Below, piece by piece: positions 34,356 to 43,656 of a stretch of DNA of 64,000 nt (positions are counted from its first letter, which is position 1; every line of letters begins with the position of its first letter). Below the pieces are notes generated by a model, which worked only from the letters and a program-made list of their open reading frames with translations, ran no database searches and was not told where the DNA came from. The translations under genes and the position numbers were made by a program. Source of the stretch: Vibrio chagasii (lineage in GTDB: Bacteria > Pseudomonadota > Gammaproteobacteria > Enterobacterales > Vibrionaceae). The stretch lies in assembly GCF_024347355.1 (NCBI RefSeq), contig NZ_AP025465.1, positions 1,240,001-1,304,000 of the forward strand, written 5' to 3'.

Positions 34356-35663
34356 TCAATACTCCACAGCCGTTGTCCACTCATCTGGAATATCAACCAG
34401 CAGAGCGTTCAATAAAGAACCTGTCGCATTCATTACTCGATACTTAGCGTATTGCTCAGCGTAATGGGCATCTAAGTAATCTTTTCGCGCTTCAAACAAT
34501 TCATTCTCAGTGTTTAGCAAGTCAAGAAGAGTACGTTTACCTATTCGGTACTGTTTGCCATAAGCGATAACCGTCTCTGATGCTGAATCCACATGGTCAG
34601 CTAAGAAGTTCTTTTGTTGTAGTGTTAAGTCTAATGCACTCCAAGATAGGCGCAGCCCTTCTTCGACTTGGCGATAAGCTCTGTCTCTCAAGTCTTTAGC
34701 TTTATTCAATTGGTAGGCGGCGGCTTCCGAGTTCGCGCTGTCTGCCCCACCGTTGTATAAGTTGTATCGCATTCTCAGCATCGCCAATGTTTCTTGGCTA
34801 GAACCTTCGTCACCACCAGCGTCATCACGCCATGATTGCGATGCCTCTATAGAGAATGTTGGGTAATTCACGCCTTTTAACTGTTTATATTGGAAGTGTG
34901 CTGAATCGACATCCGCTTTCGCTACCCTTATCACCGGATGTTGGTCTAATGCATCAATGAGGGCGTCTTGTAACGATAACGGAATCATTGAAATATCTGC
35001 TCTTGGGTAAATTAACCCGAGCGGTTCACGGCCTACGACCCTTCTAAACTGGGTGTGCGTATCAAAGAGGTTGTTCTGTGCGGCTAGTAAGTTACCGTGA
35101 GCTTTTGCGATCCGAGCCTCGACTTGGGATACATCAGCAGTTGACCCTATACCTGAGCGTGCTCGCTTTTTGATGTCTTGATAAATTTTCTTGTGTTTAG
35201 CGAGGTTACTCTCTGACAAGGCTAATACCTCAGTCGCCTCTACCGCGTCTAAGTAAATCTGTGTAACTTCAAGCGCTTTGTCTTCAGCATCTGCTAATAG
35301 CTGTAACCGAACCGATTCAGCTTCGGCAGCAGTACGATCCATATCGTAGAGCGTTGCTGAACCATCCCACAACAATTGGGTGAGGGAAATCGTTGCTTCT
35401 TTTCTTGTAAGGTCGGTATCTGGGCCATTGTTTGGTGCAGGGTTTATGCCTTCATAGCCAATACCGGCATCAATGTCGATGCTTGGTCGGTAAGCTCCCC
35501 CAGAGGCATCGTTCCGCTTTCTCACGCTCTCAAACTCGTTAAAGATACTTTTTATCTCTGGATTGGTTGCCAAAGTGATAGCGACAGCCTGTTCCAAGGT
35601 TTGAGCGGCGAGCGGTGTGCTGAAGACTAAGCAACACATCATGGATAATTTGAACAATCTCAA
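34356..35663 (-). CDS. TolC-family outer-membrane channel (LapE/AggA-like)
   Basis: A 435-residue outer-membrane efflux protein with a signal peptide (FKLSMMCCLVFSTPLAAQ). Two repeats of the outer-membrane efflux fold begin near residues 30 and 230, with long coiled helices. A TTG at 35663 is the likely start because AAGGAGA sits 6 bases before it and the signal then has a normal length; the frame is open upstream to 35705. Proteins of this AggA/LapE group serve type I secretion systems for giant adhesins. The OmpA lipoprotein follows at once and the adhesin gene is divergent. The matching ABC and membrane-fusion proteins are not in this window. Confidence 0.85.
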   Translation of the reverse strand: MRLFKLSMMCCLVFSTPLAAQTLEQAVAITLATNPEIKSIFNEFESVRKRNDASGGAYRPSIDIDAGIGYEGINPAPNNGPDTDLTRKEATISLTQLLWDGSATLYDMDRTAAEAESVRLQLLADAEDKALEVTQIYLDAVEATEVLALSESNLAKHKKIYQDIKKRARSGIGSTADVSQVEARIAKAHGNLLAAQNNLFDTHTQFRRVVGREPLGLIYPRADISMIPLSLQDALIDALDQHPVIRVAKADVDSAHFQYKQLKGVNYPTFSIEASQSWRDDAGGDEGSSQETLAMLRMRYNLYNGGADSANSEAAAYQLNKAKDLRDRAYRQVEEGLRLSWSALDLTLQQKNFLADHVDSASETVIAYGKQYRIGKRTLLDLLNTENELFEARKDYLDAHYAEQYAKYRVMNATGSLLNALLVDIPDEWTTAVEY

Positions 35664-35964
35664 AGTAGCTCTCCTTCTACTCTCATTGTCTCCTCTTTTT
35701 CTCAACCAATGTTCCCCGTTGAATTGAGAGAAGTGTACTAACAGAAGCTTAGGACATCTGTAAAAAAATGCGAAGTTTGAAGGCTTATTTTTGTGTGCAA
35801 GTAGCTATTGCTGTTGAACAATTTGAAATTAGCTCCAATTGCAAGTTTATAATGAGTTTGTTATCAATAGTGACGCTACTAAATTGATGAAGTGAAGCAA
35901 CCACATCACTGGATGGGCTTTGATGCGTGTGTGGTTGGTTTTGGGCTGAAGTAGGAACTGAATT

Positions 35965-38742
35965 ATGGGTAGTGTAAACCTTAATATTCTAGGCCTTGCT
36001 AGCGGCAGTATTGTGCTTGACGCTCAGGGTCGATTGAGTCAATTAGCACCGGGCGAACAACCAGCTTCGAGTGATGTCGTGATTAGTGTTGCCGAGAACG
36101 AAGAGAGTGTGCCAAGTGTTTCGGCACGATTCGTTGATAGCCAAGGACAACAAAGTGAGTTGGATACCGATGACGCCATCGCACAAGTCGAACGTGCAAT
36201 TGAGGATGGTTTTGATCCAACTGAATTAGGTGATGAGTTTGATACTGCCGCAGGCGACCAAGGATCAAGCCTGACCAATAGCGGCCGGGTCGAACGAACA
36301 GGTACAGAAAGCCAGGTAGAAACTGACTTTGAAACGTCAGGCTTCGAATCTCAAGGGCTATCCGTGACTCAGTCACTGACGCTGTTTAACACCATCGCGT
36401 TAGCACTTGTGTCTGGTGAAACCAATGCTGTTGAGTTAGAGCAAGATCAACCCAGAGAAGCAGGTGGCTCGCTAACACTAGATAAGCAAGGTGTTATTTT
36501 TATTGAGCAAGAGGTCGTTGGTGAAAACGGCTTGGGTACTTTTATTGTCAATGCCGACGGTACTTGGACCTTTTTGGCAAACAACTCTTTTAATGAGCTA
36601 GGTATTGGTCAACAGGCCCAAGATTCCACGATAGTTCGAACTTCCGACGGTGTTGAACAAAGAATAACAGTGACCATAGTAGGCACAGATGATCGAGCGA
36701 TCGCGACCAACGGGTCAGGAAGCGTGACCGAAGATATCGGTATTAATGAAGAGACTAGCAAGTTACAGACATCTGGTGAGGTCACCATTACCGATGTCGA
36801 TAGCACAACGCCCACCTTTTTACCCAATAGCGCATTTGATGCGGGCAAGTCTACCAATACGACTCAGCTCGGTGAGCTCTCGATTGCTCCAAGTGGTAGC
36901 TGGATTTACAACGTCAATAATGACGACGTTCAATACTTAGGGGAAGGTGAGTCAGTGACTGAAACTTATGTCGTTACTGCCTCGGACGGAACGACAAGCG
37001 AGATTACGATTGTTATTACTGGAGCTGACGACTCATCTGAGATTTCGGTCGGAGAAGGTGATAGTGATACAGGTAGTGTCATTGAATATGTGGATGTCGA
37101 TAAAGAATCTAATCATCTTGAAGTGACAGGCACCCTGACTATTACCGACAATTATCTAAACGACGTTCCACGTTTTAACCCAACAGGTGTGTTTACTTCC
37201 TTAGGCTCAACTGGCGTAAGTGCGCTCGGTACATTAGCTATCACAGAATCAGGTCTGTGGACTTATGTGGTGAACAATGATCTGGTTCAGCATCTGAACG
37301 CAGGTGAAGTGATTACAGAGCGATACAGCATCACTTCGACTGATGGAGCTACACACATAATCGAAATTACGATTAATGGTACCAATGACGCGCCTGTGGC
37401 GACAGGTTTCAGTGTTGATGCGTCGGGAGAGCCCCATCAAAGTGGTGGCGACGGTGAGGGAGTCGTTCAATACGGTGATATAGAAACGGCCATCACGTTC
37501 AATTCCACGACAGCTGCGCAAGATCGGATATCAGATATAGAAGATGACCACAACGAGGTCGATTTACATATCGTGATTAAATCACTGCCAACATCAGGAA
37601 CTCTACTTTATACAAACACCGATAGCATTACACGTGAGGTTGTGGAAAGCGACGTATCTGGAGAAACGCAATTTGACCATTCCGGCTTAAGTTACGTTGC
37701 CGGTGCAGGTGAAGCATTCCTACTTGGTATCACAGATGTCCCTAATGATGACACGCCAGTGTCTGAAGACGGTTTTTATAACTGGGGTCGTGCGGTTGAG
37801 GGCTCTGGAGGAATGAGGCGTGAAGTCGAATTAGCCAATGGCAGCTCGATTTATGTCGAGATAGATAACCTCAACAATAAGCCACTCAAGCAATACAATG
37901 CTGAGCAAAGCCATGTGGGTTATGGGATTGGTGATAGTGACGGGCGTGGTATCAACCGAGATGAAACTCTGACCATAGACTTTGCGCAGAACCCAATATC
38001 AGAGGTTCGATTTGGCTTAGACGGTTTAGGTCCTGTGTTTGAAGAAGACAACCCTAATGTGGTGAGAGCCGTTTTTTACTTTGTTGATGGCGGCAGCGAA
38101 ACGGTTGAATACGAGAAAGAACCTGGGGAGACAGGTGTTGAGCGATTATTCTATGAATTCACGTACTCTTCGCCTGGCCAGGTCATTGAACAAGTCGAGT
38201 TCTCAAATCAGAAAGGGAGCTGGGAGCTTAGATATATTGGTGGTGACCTAGAAGTGAATGAAGACAGCTTTGATTACCAAGTTGTCGACTCTACCGGGGA
38301 AGTAAGTAGCGTTGAGACAGTTACACTTAATGTGGAAGGGGCAACGGCTTATCAAGTTCTGAGTGATCCCGAATCGTCTGACTTTGTTGCGAAGTTAGGT
38401 AACGAGATCTTGATTGGTAACGATGCGGATAACATTTTCGAATGGGTAGACTCAGCGCTCGATAACAGCGTCGATGTGGTTAAAGAGTTCACTGTAGGTG
38501 AAGACTTACTTGAGTTCAGTGACATTTTAGACGCGACAGGTAGCGACTCAGTCGATGATCTCATTCTCGAAATTGACGCTGAGTTGCAAGGGGACAACTT
38601 GGTGATGAGCATTGAACACGATGGAGGTGAACAAACCATTGTTTTGGAGGATGTGAAAGACCAGTTAATCGATCATGTTGTGGATAGTAGCTTTGACAAT
38701 ATTTCAGCGCTTGGCGAGCTAATCAAAAATGATGCCGCTTGA
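35965..38742 (+). CDS. LapA-like retained adhesin, type I secreted, with VCBS repeats
   Basis: A 925-residue acidic surface protein. Residues 1 to about 93 are a retention module of the LapA kind (SIVLDAQGRLSQLAPGEQ then AIEDGFDPTELGDEFD). TAAG at residues 94-97 matches the LapG protease cleavage site, which lies near this position in Pseudomonas LapA. VCBS-type repeats follow at about 168-241, 250-352 and 370-477 (each ends in an ITVTIVGTDD-like or NGTNDAPV strand), then an ill-defined domain. The C-terminal 120 residues are a type I secretion signal (ILIGNDADNIFEWVDSALDN). It is far shorter than usual for LapA adhesins. Expected control is by c-di-GMP through LapD/LapG. Confidence 0.82.
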   Translation: MGSVNLNILGLASGSIVLDAQGRLSQLAPGEQPASSDVVISVAENEESVPSVSARFVDSQGQQSELDTDDAIAQVERAIEDGFDPTELGDEFDTAAGDQGSSLTNSGRVERTGTESQVETDFETSGFESQGLSVTQSLTLFNTIALALVSGETNAVELEQDQPREAGGSLTLDKQGVIFIEQEVVGENGLGTFIVNADGTWTFLANNSFNELGIGQQAQDSTIVRTSDGVEQRITVTIVGTDDRAIATNGSGSVTEDIGINEETSKLQTSGEVTITDVDSTTPTFLPNSAFDAGKSTNTTQLGELSIAPSGSWIYNVNNDDVQYLGEGESVTETYVVTASDGTTSEITIVITGADDSSEISVGEGDSDTGSVIEYVDVDKESNHLEVTGTLTITDNYLNDVPRFNPTGVFTSLGSTGVSALGTLAITESGLWTYVVNNDLVQHLNAGEVITERYSITSTDGATHIIEITINGTNDAPVATGFSVDASGEPHQSGGDGEGVVQYGDIETAITFNSTTAAQDRISDIEDDHNEVDLHIVIKSLPTSGTLLYTNTDSITREVVESDVSGETQFDHSGLSYVAGAGEAFLLGITDVPNDDTPVSEDGFYNWGRAVEGSGGMRREVELANGSSIYVEIDNLNNKPLKQYNAEQSHVGYGIGDSDGRGINRDETLTIDFAQNPISEVRFGLDGLGPVFEEDNPNVVRAVFYFVDGGSETVEYEKEPGETGVERLFYEFTYSSPGQVIEQVEFSNQKGSWELRYIGGDLEVNEDSFDYQVVDSTGEVSSVETVTLNVEGATAYQVLSDPESSDFVAKLGNEILIGNDADNIFEWVDSALDNSVDVVKEFTVGEDLLEFSDILDATGSDSVDDLILEIDAELQGDNLVMSIEHDGGEQTIVLEDVKDQLIDHVVDSSFDNISALGELIKNDAA

Positions 38743-38848
38743 TCGGAAAATTGAAGCTTCATCTATTCGAATAAATTAAAGCCTTAACTATTGAATAATT
38801 GTTGTGAGGATTTAGTGTCGAAGTAGCGCCAATCACAGGCAAAAAAAA

Positions 38849-40140
38849 GGTTCATCGCGGCTTTCCGGGGAAAGCCGCTTTTATCTTCAAGAAGAAGTAG
38901 TCTGTATCTCGATACCCATATCCCATTCGCTTGATTAGCTTTATCTTGTTGTTTATCCCTTCCAATGTGCAGGTGTTAAGCGGATAACTCGCAGATGCGA
39001 TAATGCCGTGAAGATAAGGCCTTAGTTTTCGTGCGAACTCTTTCAATGGCTTAATTCCACTCTCTTGTACTTGTGCCCACCACGCCTCCCAGAGCCCTTT
39101 AGCATGTACTTCTGATTCACAATACCAAAGCTCTTTGAGTTGTGCTCCGAGTATATAAGTGGTCATTAAGTCCTTATTGATATTCAATATTTCGGTAAGA
39201 TAGCTGTTTTGCTGTGTATTCAAATTACCCCTGTTTTTTAGCAACACCCAGCGTGAGCGCTTGATCCATTGCCTCGCTTTTTTATCTTGCTTGAGTTTGT
39301 TGGCTTGGTCGACTCTGACTCTATCCATCACCTCTCGACCGAACTTAGCAACAACATGGAATAAGTCGTAAACGATTTTTGCGTTCGGACAGTGTGCTTT
39401 AACTTCAAGATCAAAAGCCGTATTCATGTCCATTGCGACCGCTTCGATATTATTGCCATGCTTGCCTAGTTGCTCGAAGAACGGCCGTATGTCCTTACGG
39501 CTTCGGCCTAACCCTATCCAAATGACTTGGTGTGTCTTAGCGTCAGCGATGACCGTGGCATATCGATGCCCTTTAAAGATGGCGAACTCGTCCATGACGA
39601 GTTGCCTTAGCTCCTCCCATTTCACTGGCGGTACCACTTTTCTAAGTCGGGATTTATCTATCTCTTTAATGGTGTGCCAATGAACGTTCGTTAACCGGGA
39701 GATATGCTTAATAGGAAGAAGAGGCAGTAATTGTTCTATATAGCTTCTTAAGCGCTTCGTTATACGAGCATAAGGCTCCAACCAAGATAGAGATTCTGTT
39801 TTTATGCCACACTCACGGCACTTGATTCTTCGCGTTTGAACAGAAAGAACAACAGGAACACCGAGCAACATGGCTTCTTTTACATGACGCCATTGATACT
39901 CATGAATAGCCTCGGCCTCGAGACCACAAAGGCACTTAGCCTCAGAGTTCGGTTCAAGAGTCAGGGTAATAAGTGATGCTGTCTGGTGAGACTTTACGAC
40001 TTGAAAGCCTTCCCAGAATGAAGATAGGAAAGTATGATTCGGCATGAAAACGGTAGTTTGTGTATGATTTTTGTTTGGCGACTAAACCATATCACTTACT
40101 ACCGTTTTTGTTTTTAGTTCCCGCTAATCCGCGATGAACC
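38849..40140 (-). mobile_element. ISL3-family insertion sequence
   Basis: Terminal inverted repeats are GGTTCATCGCGG at 38849-38860 and its complement ending at 40140. They flank one minus-strand transposase gene. Exactly eight A's stand on each side (38841-38848 and 40141-40148), which is the 8-base target duplication expected for ISL3. It has therefore inserted in an A8 run. That run is the U-tract of a minus-strand terminator hairpin at 40149-40171. The transposase stop lies inside the left inverted repeat. Confidence 0.92.
38852..40045 (-). CDS. ISL3-family transposase
   Basis: A 397-residue transposase. An N-terminal zinc-binding region has Cys pairs (CLCG and later CRECG), followed by a helix-turn-helix region near residue 100. 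The DDE catalytic domain (VMDEFAIFKGHRYATVIAD, then AMDMNTAFDLEVKAHCPNAKIVYDLFHV) follows, with an Asn/Glu-rich C-terminal part (TCTLEGINNKIKLIKRMGYGYRD). Full length for the family and without stops, so the element is probably active. Confidence 0.92.
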   Translation of the reverse strand: MPNHTFLSSFWEGFQVVKSHQTASLITLTLEPNSEAKCLCGLEAEAIHEYQWRHVKEAMLLGVPVVLSVQTRRIKCRECGIKTESLSWLEPYARITKRLRSYIEQLLPLLPIKHISRLTNVHWHTIKEIDKSRLRKVVPPVKWEELRQLVMDEFAIFKGHRYATVIADAKTHQVIWIGLGRSRKDIRPFFEQLGKHGNNIEAVAMDMNTAFDLEVKAHCPNAKIVYDLFHVVAKFGREVMDRVRVDQANKLKQDKKARQWIKRSRWVLLKNRGNLNTQQNSYLTEILNINKDLMTTYILGAQLKELWYCESEVHAKGLWEAWWAQVQESGIKPLKEFARKLRPYLHGIIASASYPLNTCTLEGINNKIKLIKRMGYGYRDTDYFFLKIKAAFPGKPR

Positions 40141-40148
40141 AAAAAAAA

Positions 40149-40171
40149 GCCCAAACCAACGTGGTTTGGGC
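40149..40171 (-). terminator. Orphan minus-strand intrinsic terminator
   Basis: GCCCAAACCA and TGGTTTGGGC form a perfect 10-base-pair stem with a 3-base loop (40149-40171). A8 lies to the left, giving U8 on a minus-strand transcript. It is therefore a strong terminator read leftward, but no minus-strand protein gene lies in the 300 bases to its right. Confidence 0.75.
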
Positions 40172-40478
40172 GGATACAAGTATAGGAGTTAATAAGGAAA
40201 ATGCGGTAATTAAGAAAGCAGGGAGAACAGCAAGTTTGACGGCCTGTTAAACTTCGAAATACTCTGTTTTCTACATAATTTATGACTCTCCATTTCTGAA
40301 TCAGTTCCCAGAAAATTCATTAAATTTTACTTTTTTCTTAAATCTCCCGCGATTCAATCGGTTAGTGACGATATTTTTTAACTGGTACGACCAATTTGTG
40401 AAAATGTGATGTTGCTTGCTTGTTAAATAAATGTTCTCGTCGTATATTTCAAACAGTTGTTTAATACGAGTGATTGAA
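40172..40478. other. Intergenic region before psrA, possible small-RNA region
   Basis: No convincing protein gene is visible. The region holds the psrA promoter and candidate operator (40449-40463). Because a strong leftward terminator ends at 40149, a minus-strand small RNA could be encoded here. I cannot place a promoter with confidence. Confidence 0.4.
40449..40463 (+). promoter_or_regulatory. Candidate PsrA operator (autoregulation)
   Basis: CAAACAGTTGTTTA lies at 40450-40463, with arms AAACA and TGTTT, 16 bases upstream of the TetR-family start. It resembles the CAAAC-type inverted repeats described for Pseudomonas PsrA. Position and symmetry suggest autorepression; this is inference. 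Confidence 0.4.
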
Positions 40479-41108
40479 ATGGCACCAAGAAGTACAACCA
40501 AAGACAAAATCTTAGACGTAGCTGAAGGCTTGTTTGCTGAGCATGGTTTTAATGACACCTCTTTACGCACCATTACGGGTAAAGCGAATGTCAATCTAGC
40601 TTCAGTGAACTACCACTTTGGCGACAAGAAAACTCTGGTTCGTGCAGTACTCAATCGCTACTTGGAGGCATTTATGCCTGCACTGCAAGATGCACTAGTG
40701 AACTTAAACTTGAACGAAACGTATTCTATGAGTGATGTGTTTGAGTCTCTAAGACAGCCACTACGAGCACTGAATGATGTAAGGCCAAATGGTACCAGCC
40801 GATTCATGCTACTTATCGGCAGAGGCTACACGGACGTACAGGGGCATTTGCGTTGGTTCATTACGACTCGTTATAGCGAAGTGCTGACTTTGTTTACTAG
40901 CTCAGTAATGAAAGCTAACCCGAACCTCACTAAAGAACAGTTATTTTGGCGTTTGCACTTCACCCTCGGGACCTGTGTATTCACCATGGCTTCGAGTCAG
41001 GCTCTCGTAGAAATTGCAGAGAATGATTACGGAAAGAAAATAGATGCAAAAGCAGTGGTCGATATTTTAATTCCATATTTGGCCGCTGGCATGTCAGCAG
41101 AAGAATAA
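40479..41108 (+). CDS. TetR-family fatty-acid-responsive regulator (PsrA-like)
   Basis: A 209-residue TetR regulator. The N-terminal helix-turn-helix (KDKILDVAEGLFAEHGFNDTSLRTITGKANVNLASVNYHFGDK) is canonical, and the rest is an all-helical ligand domain. It lies 56 bases upstream of the acyl-CoA dehydrogenase gene fadE on the same strand. This is the usual psrA-fadE arrangement, in which PsrA releases DNA on binding long-chain fatty acids or acyl-CoA. The ATG at 40479 starts the typical MAPRSTTKDKIL leader; the longer frame is unlikely. Confidence 0.8.
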   Translation: MAPRSTTKDKILDVAEGLFAEHGFNDTSLRTITGKANVNLASVNYHFGDKKTLVRAVLNRYLEAFMPALQDALVNLNLNETYSMSDVFESLRQPLRALNDVRPNGTSRFMLLIGRGYTDVQGHLRWFITTRYSEVLTLFTSSVMKANPNLTKEQLFWRLHFTLGTCVFTMASSQALVEIAENDYGKKIDAKAVVDILIPYLAAGMSAEE

Positions 41109-41164
41109 AACAATAAAAAGCGAATAAATTCACAACCAATATAGTGAACAAAAGGATCTGAACT

Positions 41165-43447
41165 ATGAGCTCTCTACGACAAAAATGGGTAAGTGACCCA
41201 GCTTTTAAACTCTTTAAAAAAGTACTACCACCACTATCTAGCACTGAAAAAGAAGCGATGGAAGCGGGTAGCGTGTGGTGGGACGGAGAGCTGTTTTCTG
41301 GTAAACCAGACTTCACTAAGCTGCACCAATACCCGAAACCTCAACTTTCATCAGAAGAGCAGTCTTTTATGGACAATGAGCTAGAAACCTTGCTTTCTAT
41401 GCTTGATGACCATCAGATTGTGAAAGAAGATCGAGATCTTCCGAAGGAAGTTTGGAACTTCTTACGAAAAGAACGCTTCTTCTCGTTGATCATTTCTAAA
41501 GAGTACGGTGGTCGCGAATTTTCGGCACACGCAAACTCAACGATTGTTACTAAGATCGCAACTCGCAGTATCAGTGCCGCAGTTTCTGTAATGGTTCCTA
41601 ACTCACTGGGTCCAGGTGAGCTTCTATCTCACTATGGTACTCAAGAACAGAAAGATTACTGGCTGCCACGTCTTGCTGACGGTACAGATATCCCATGTTT
41701 CGCACTAACAGGCCCAGAAGCGGGTTCTGATGCAGGCGGTATTCCTGATGTTGGTACCGTATGTATGGGTATGCACGAAGGTAAAGAGACCTTAGGTATC
41801 AAGCTTAACTGGAACAAGCGTTACATCACGCTAGCACCAGTAGCAACAGTGCTTGGCCTAGCATTCAAACTGCACGATCCAGAAAAACTGTTGGGTGATA
41901 AAGAAGATATCGGCATCACGTGTGCGCTTATTCCAGCAGACCATGAAGGCGTTGTGATTGGTGAGCGTCATGACCCACTAGGTCTTGCTTTCATGAACGG
42001 TCCAACACGTGGTCATGATGTATTCATTCCAATGGAATGGTTAATCGGTGGCGCGGATTACGCAGGTAAAGGCTGGCGTATGCTAGTGGAATGTCTATCT
42101 GCGGGTCGTGGTATCTCATTACCAGCACTAGGTACAGCGATGGGCCACCTAACGGCGAGAACAACAGGTGCATACGCATATGTTCGTAAGCAGTTTGGTA
42201 TGTCGATTGGTAAGTTCGAAGGTGTCGCAGAGAGCTTAGGTCGCATTGGTGGTTTAACGTATCTACTAGAAGCGACACGAACTCTGACAACGACATCGCT
42301 TGATATGAAAGAGAAACCGGGCATCGTAACGGCTATCGCGAAATACCACATGACAGAGATGGCACGTACCATTCTGAATGATTCAATGGATATTCACTCT
42401 GGTCGTGCAATTCAAGATGGTCCAATGAACTACTTGGCTGCGCCTTACCTAGGTATCCCAGTTGCAATCACAGTAGAAGGTGCAAACATCCTGACTCGTA
42501 ACCTGATGATCTTTGGTCAAGGTGCGACACGTTGTCACCCATACGTATTGAGCGAGATGGAAGCGGCAGCTAATCCAGATGAGAAGCAAGGCGCGAAAGA
42601 CTTCGATGACTTGTTGTTCAAGCATATTGGTCACGCAACTAAGAACACATTTGGCGCGTTCGGTGCTGCATTGACTGGCTCTAAGTTTATTAAAGCGGAC
42701 ATGAGTGGTCCAACTAAGCCTTACTACCAAGACCTGACTCGTCTAAGCCGTGCATTAGCGGTAAGTGCAGACTTCGCGATGCTAACTCTGGGCGGTGAAC
42801 TGAAACGTAAAGAGCTTATCTCTGCACGTTTAGGTGATGGTCTGAGTTACCTATACATGGCTTCTGCGGCACTTAAGAAGTATGAAGACGAAGGTCGTCA
42901 ACAAGCAGACTTAGACTATGTACACTACGCGGTTCAGCATTGTTTCCACCATGCTGCAAAGGCCCTACAAGAGGCGTACCGTAACTTCCCGAATAAGGTC
43001 GTTGGTCAGGTACTTAAAGGCCTAATATTCCCGGTGGGCAACCACTTCGAGAAACCAAGCGATGATCTGACAGTCCAGTTGGCTGAAAGCTTGATGACTC
43101 CGGGAGCACACCGTGAACGCCTGACTCACCTTTGCTACATCGGTCAGGAAGAAGACGATAGCGTTGGCTTGATGGAAAATGCGTTCAATGCGATGTACAG
43201 CATCAAACCACTTGAGCGTAAGATCTTCAAAGCAGTTAAAGAGGGTAAAGTTGCTCGTAAAGGTCTACTGCAAGACAAACTTGCTCAAGCACTGGCAGCA
43301 GACGTACTGACTCAAGACGAAGTTGACCAAATCATTGCAGCAGACAAACTACGCTACGCTGCAATCCAAGTTGACCACTTCAGTCACGATTACAGTGAAA
43401 CTTTGACGCGAAAAGAGTTAAAACCTAAGCTAAATAGCGTTGCTTAG
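41165..43447 (+). CDS. fadE: Acyl-CoA dehydrogenase FadE
   Basis: A 760-residue acyl-CoA dehydrogenase, the first oxidative step of fatty-acid beta-oxidation. The length and the C-terminal extension are those of the FadE class, not of the short approximately 380-residue ACADs. Family stretches are FALTGPEAGSDAGGIPD (FAD/acyl-CoA site), LSAGRGISLPALGTAMG and VEGANILTRNLMIFGQG, which holds the catalytic-Glu region. The gene follows psrA closely and probably responds to fatty acids through it. A terminator lies right after the stop. Confidence 0.95.
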   Translation: MSSLRQKWVSDPAFKLFKKVLPPLSSTEKEAMEAGSVWWDGELFSGKPDFTKLHQYPKPQLSSEEQSFMDNELETLLSMLDDHQIVKEDRDLPKEVWNFLRKERFFSLIISKEYGGREFSAHANSTIVTKIATRSISAAVSVMVPNSLGPGELLSHYGTQEQKDYWLPRLADGTDIPCFALTGPEAGSDAGGIPDVGTVCMGMHEGKETLGIKLNWNKRYITLAPVATVLGLAFKLHDPEKLLGDKEDIGITCALIPADHEGVVIGERHDPLGLAFMNGPTRGHDVFIPMEWLIGGADYAGKGWRMLVECLSAGRGISLPALGTAMGHLTARTTGAYAYVRKQFGMSIGKFEGVAESLGRIGGLTYLLEATRTLTTTSLDMKEKPGIVTAIAKYHMTEMARTILNDSMDIHSGRAIQDGPMNYLAAPYLGIPVAITVEGANILTRNLMIFGQGATRCHPYVLSEMEAAANPDEKQGAKDFDDLLFKHIGHATKNTFGAFGAALTGSKFIKADMSGPTKPYYQDLTRLSRALAVSADFAMLTLGGELKRKELISARLGDGLSYLYMASAALKKYEDEGRQQADLDYVHYAVQHCFHHAAKALQEAYRNFPNKVVGQVLKGLIFPVGNHFEKPSDDLTVQLAESLMTPGAHRERLTHLCYIGQEEDDSVGLMENAFNAMYSIKPLERKIFKAVKEGKVARKGLLQDKLAQALAADVLTQDEVDQIIAADKLRYAAIQVDHFSHDYSETLTRKELKPKLNSVA

Positions 43448-43460
43448 ATTAAGAAATAAT

Positions 43461-43488
43461 AAAAGGCACCTTAAAAGGTGCTTTTTTT
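43461..43488 (+). terminator. Intrinsic terminator after fadE
   Basis: AAAAGGCACCTT pairs with AAGGTGCTTTT (43461-43483), followed by a run of T's. It lies 13 bases after the fadE stop. Confidence 0.9.
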
Positions 43489-43656
43489 GTTTTTGTCGTG
43501 GAAGTCGCAATAGAGGCGTTAACAAATGGTGACTTAGTCAGCAAATAATCACTGAGTGCTCCAACCACTTGCATTTTCACCACATTTTTACAGAAATTAG
43601 ATGCCATTTGCGTACGAAACTTTTATCCTTAACCTGATTTTTTAAGGAAGTTGAAT

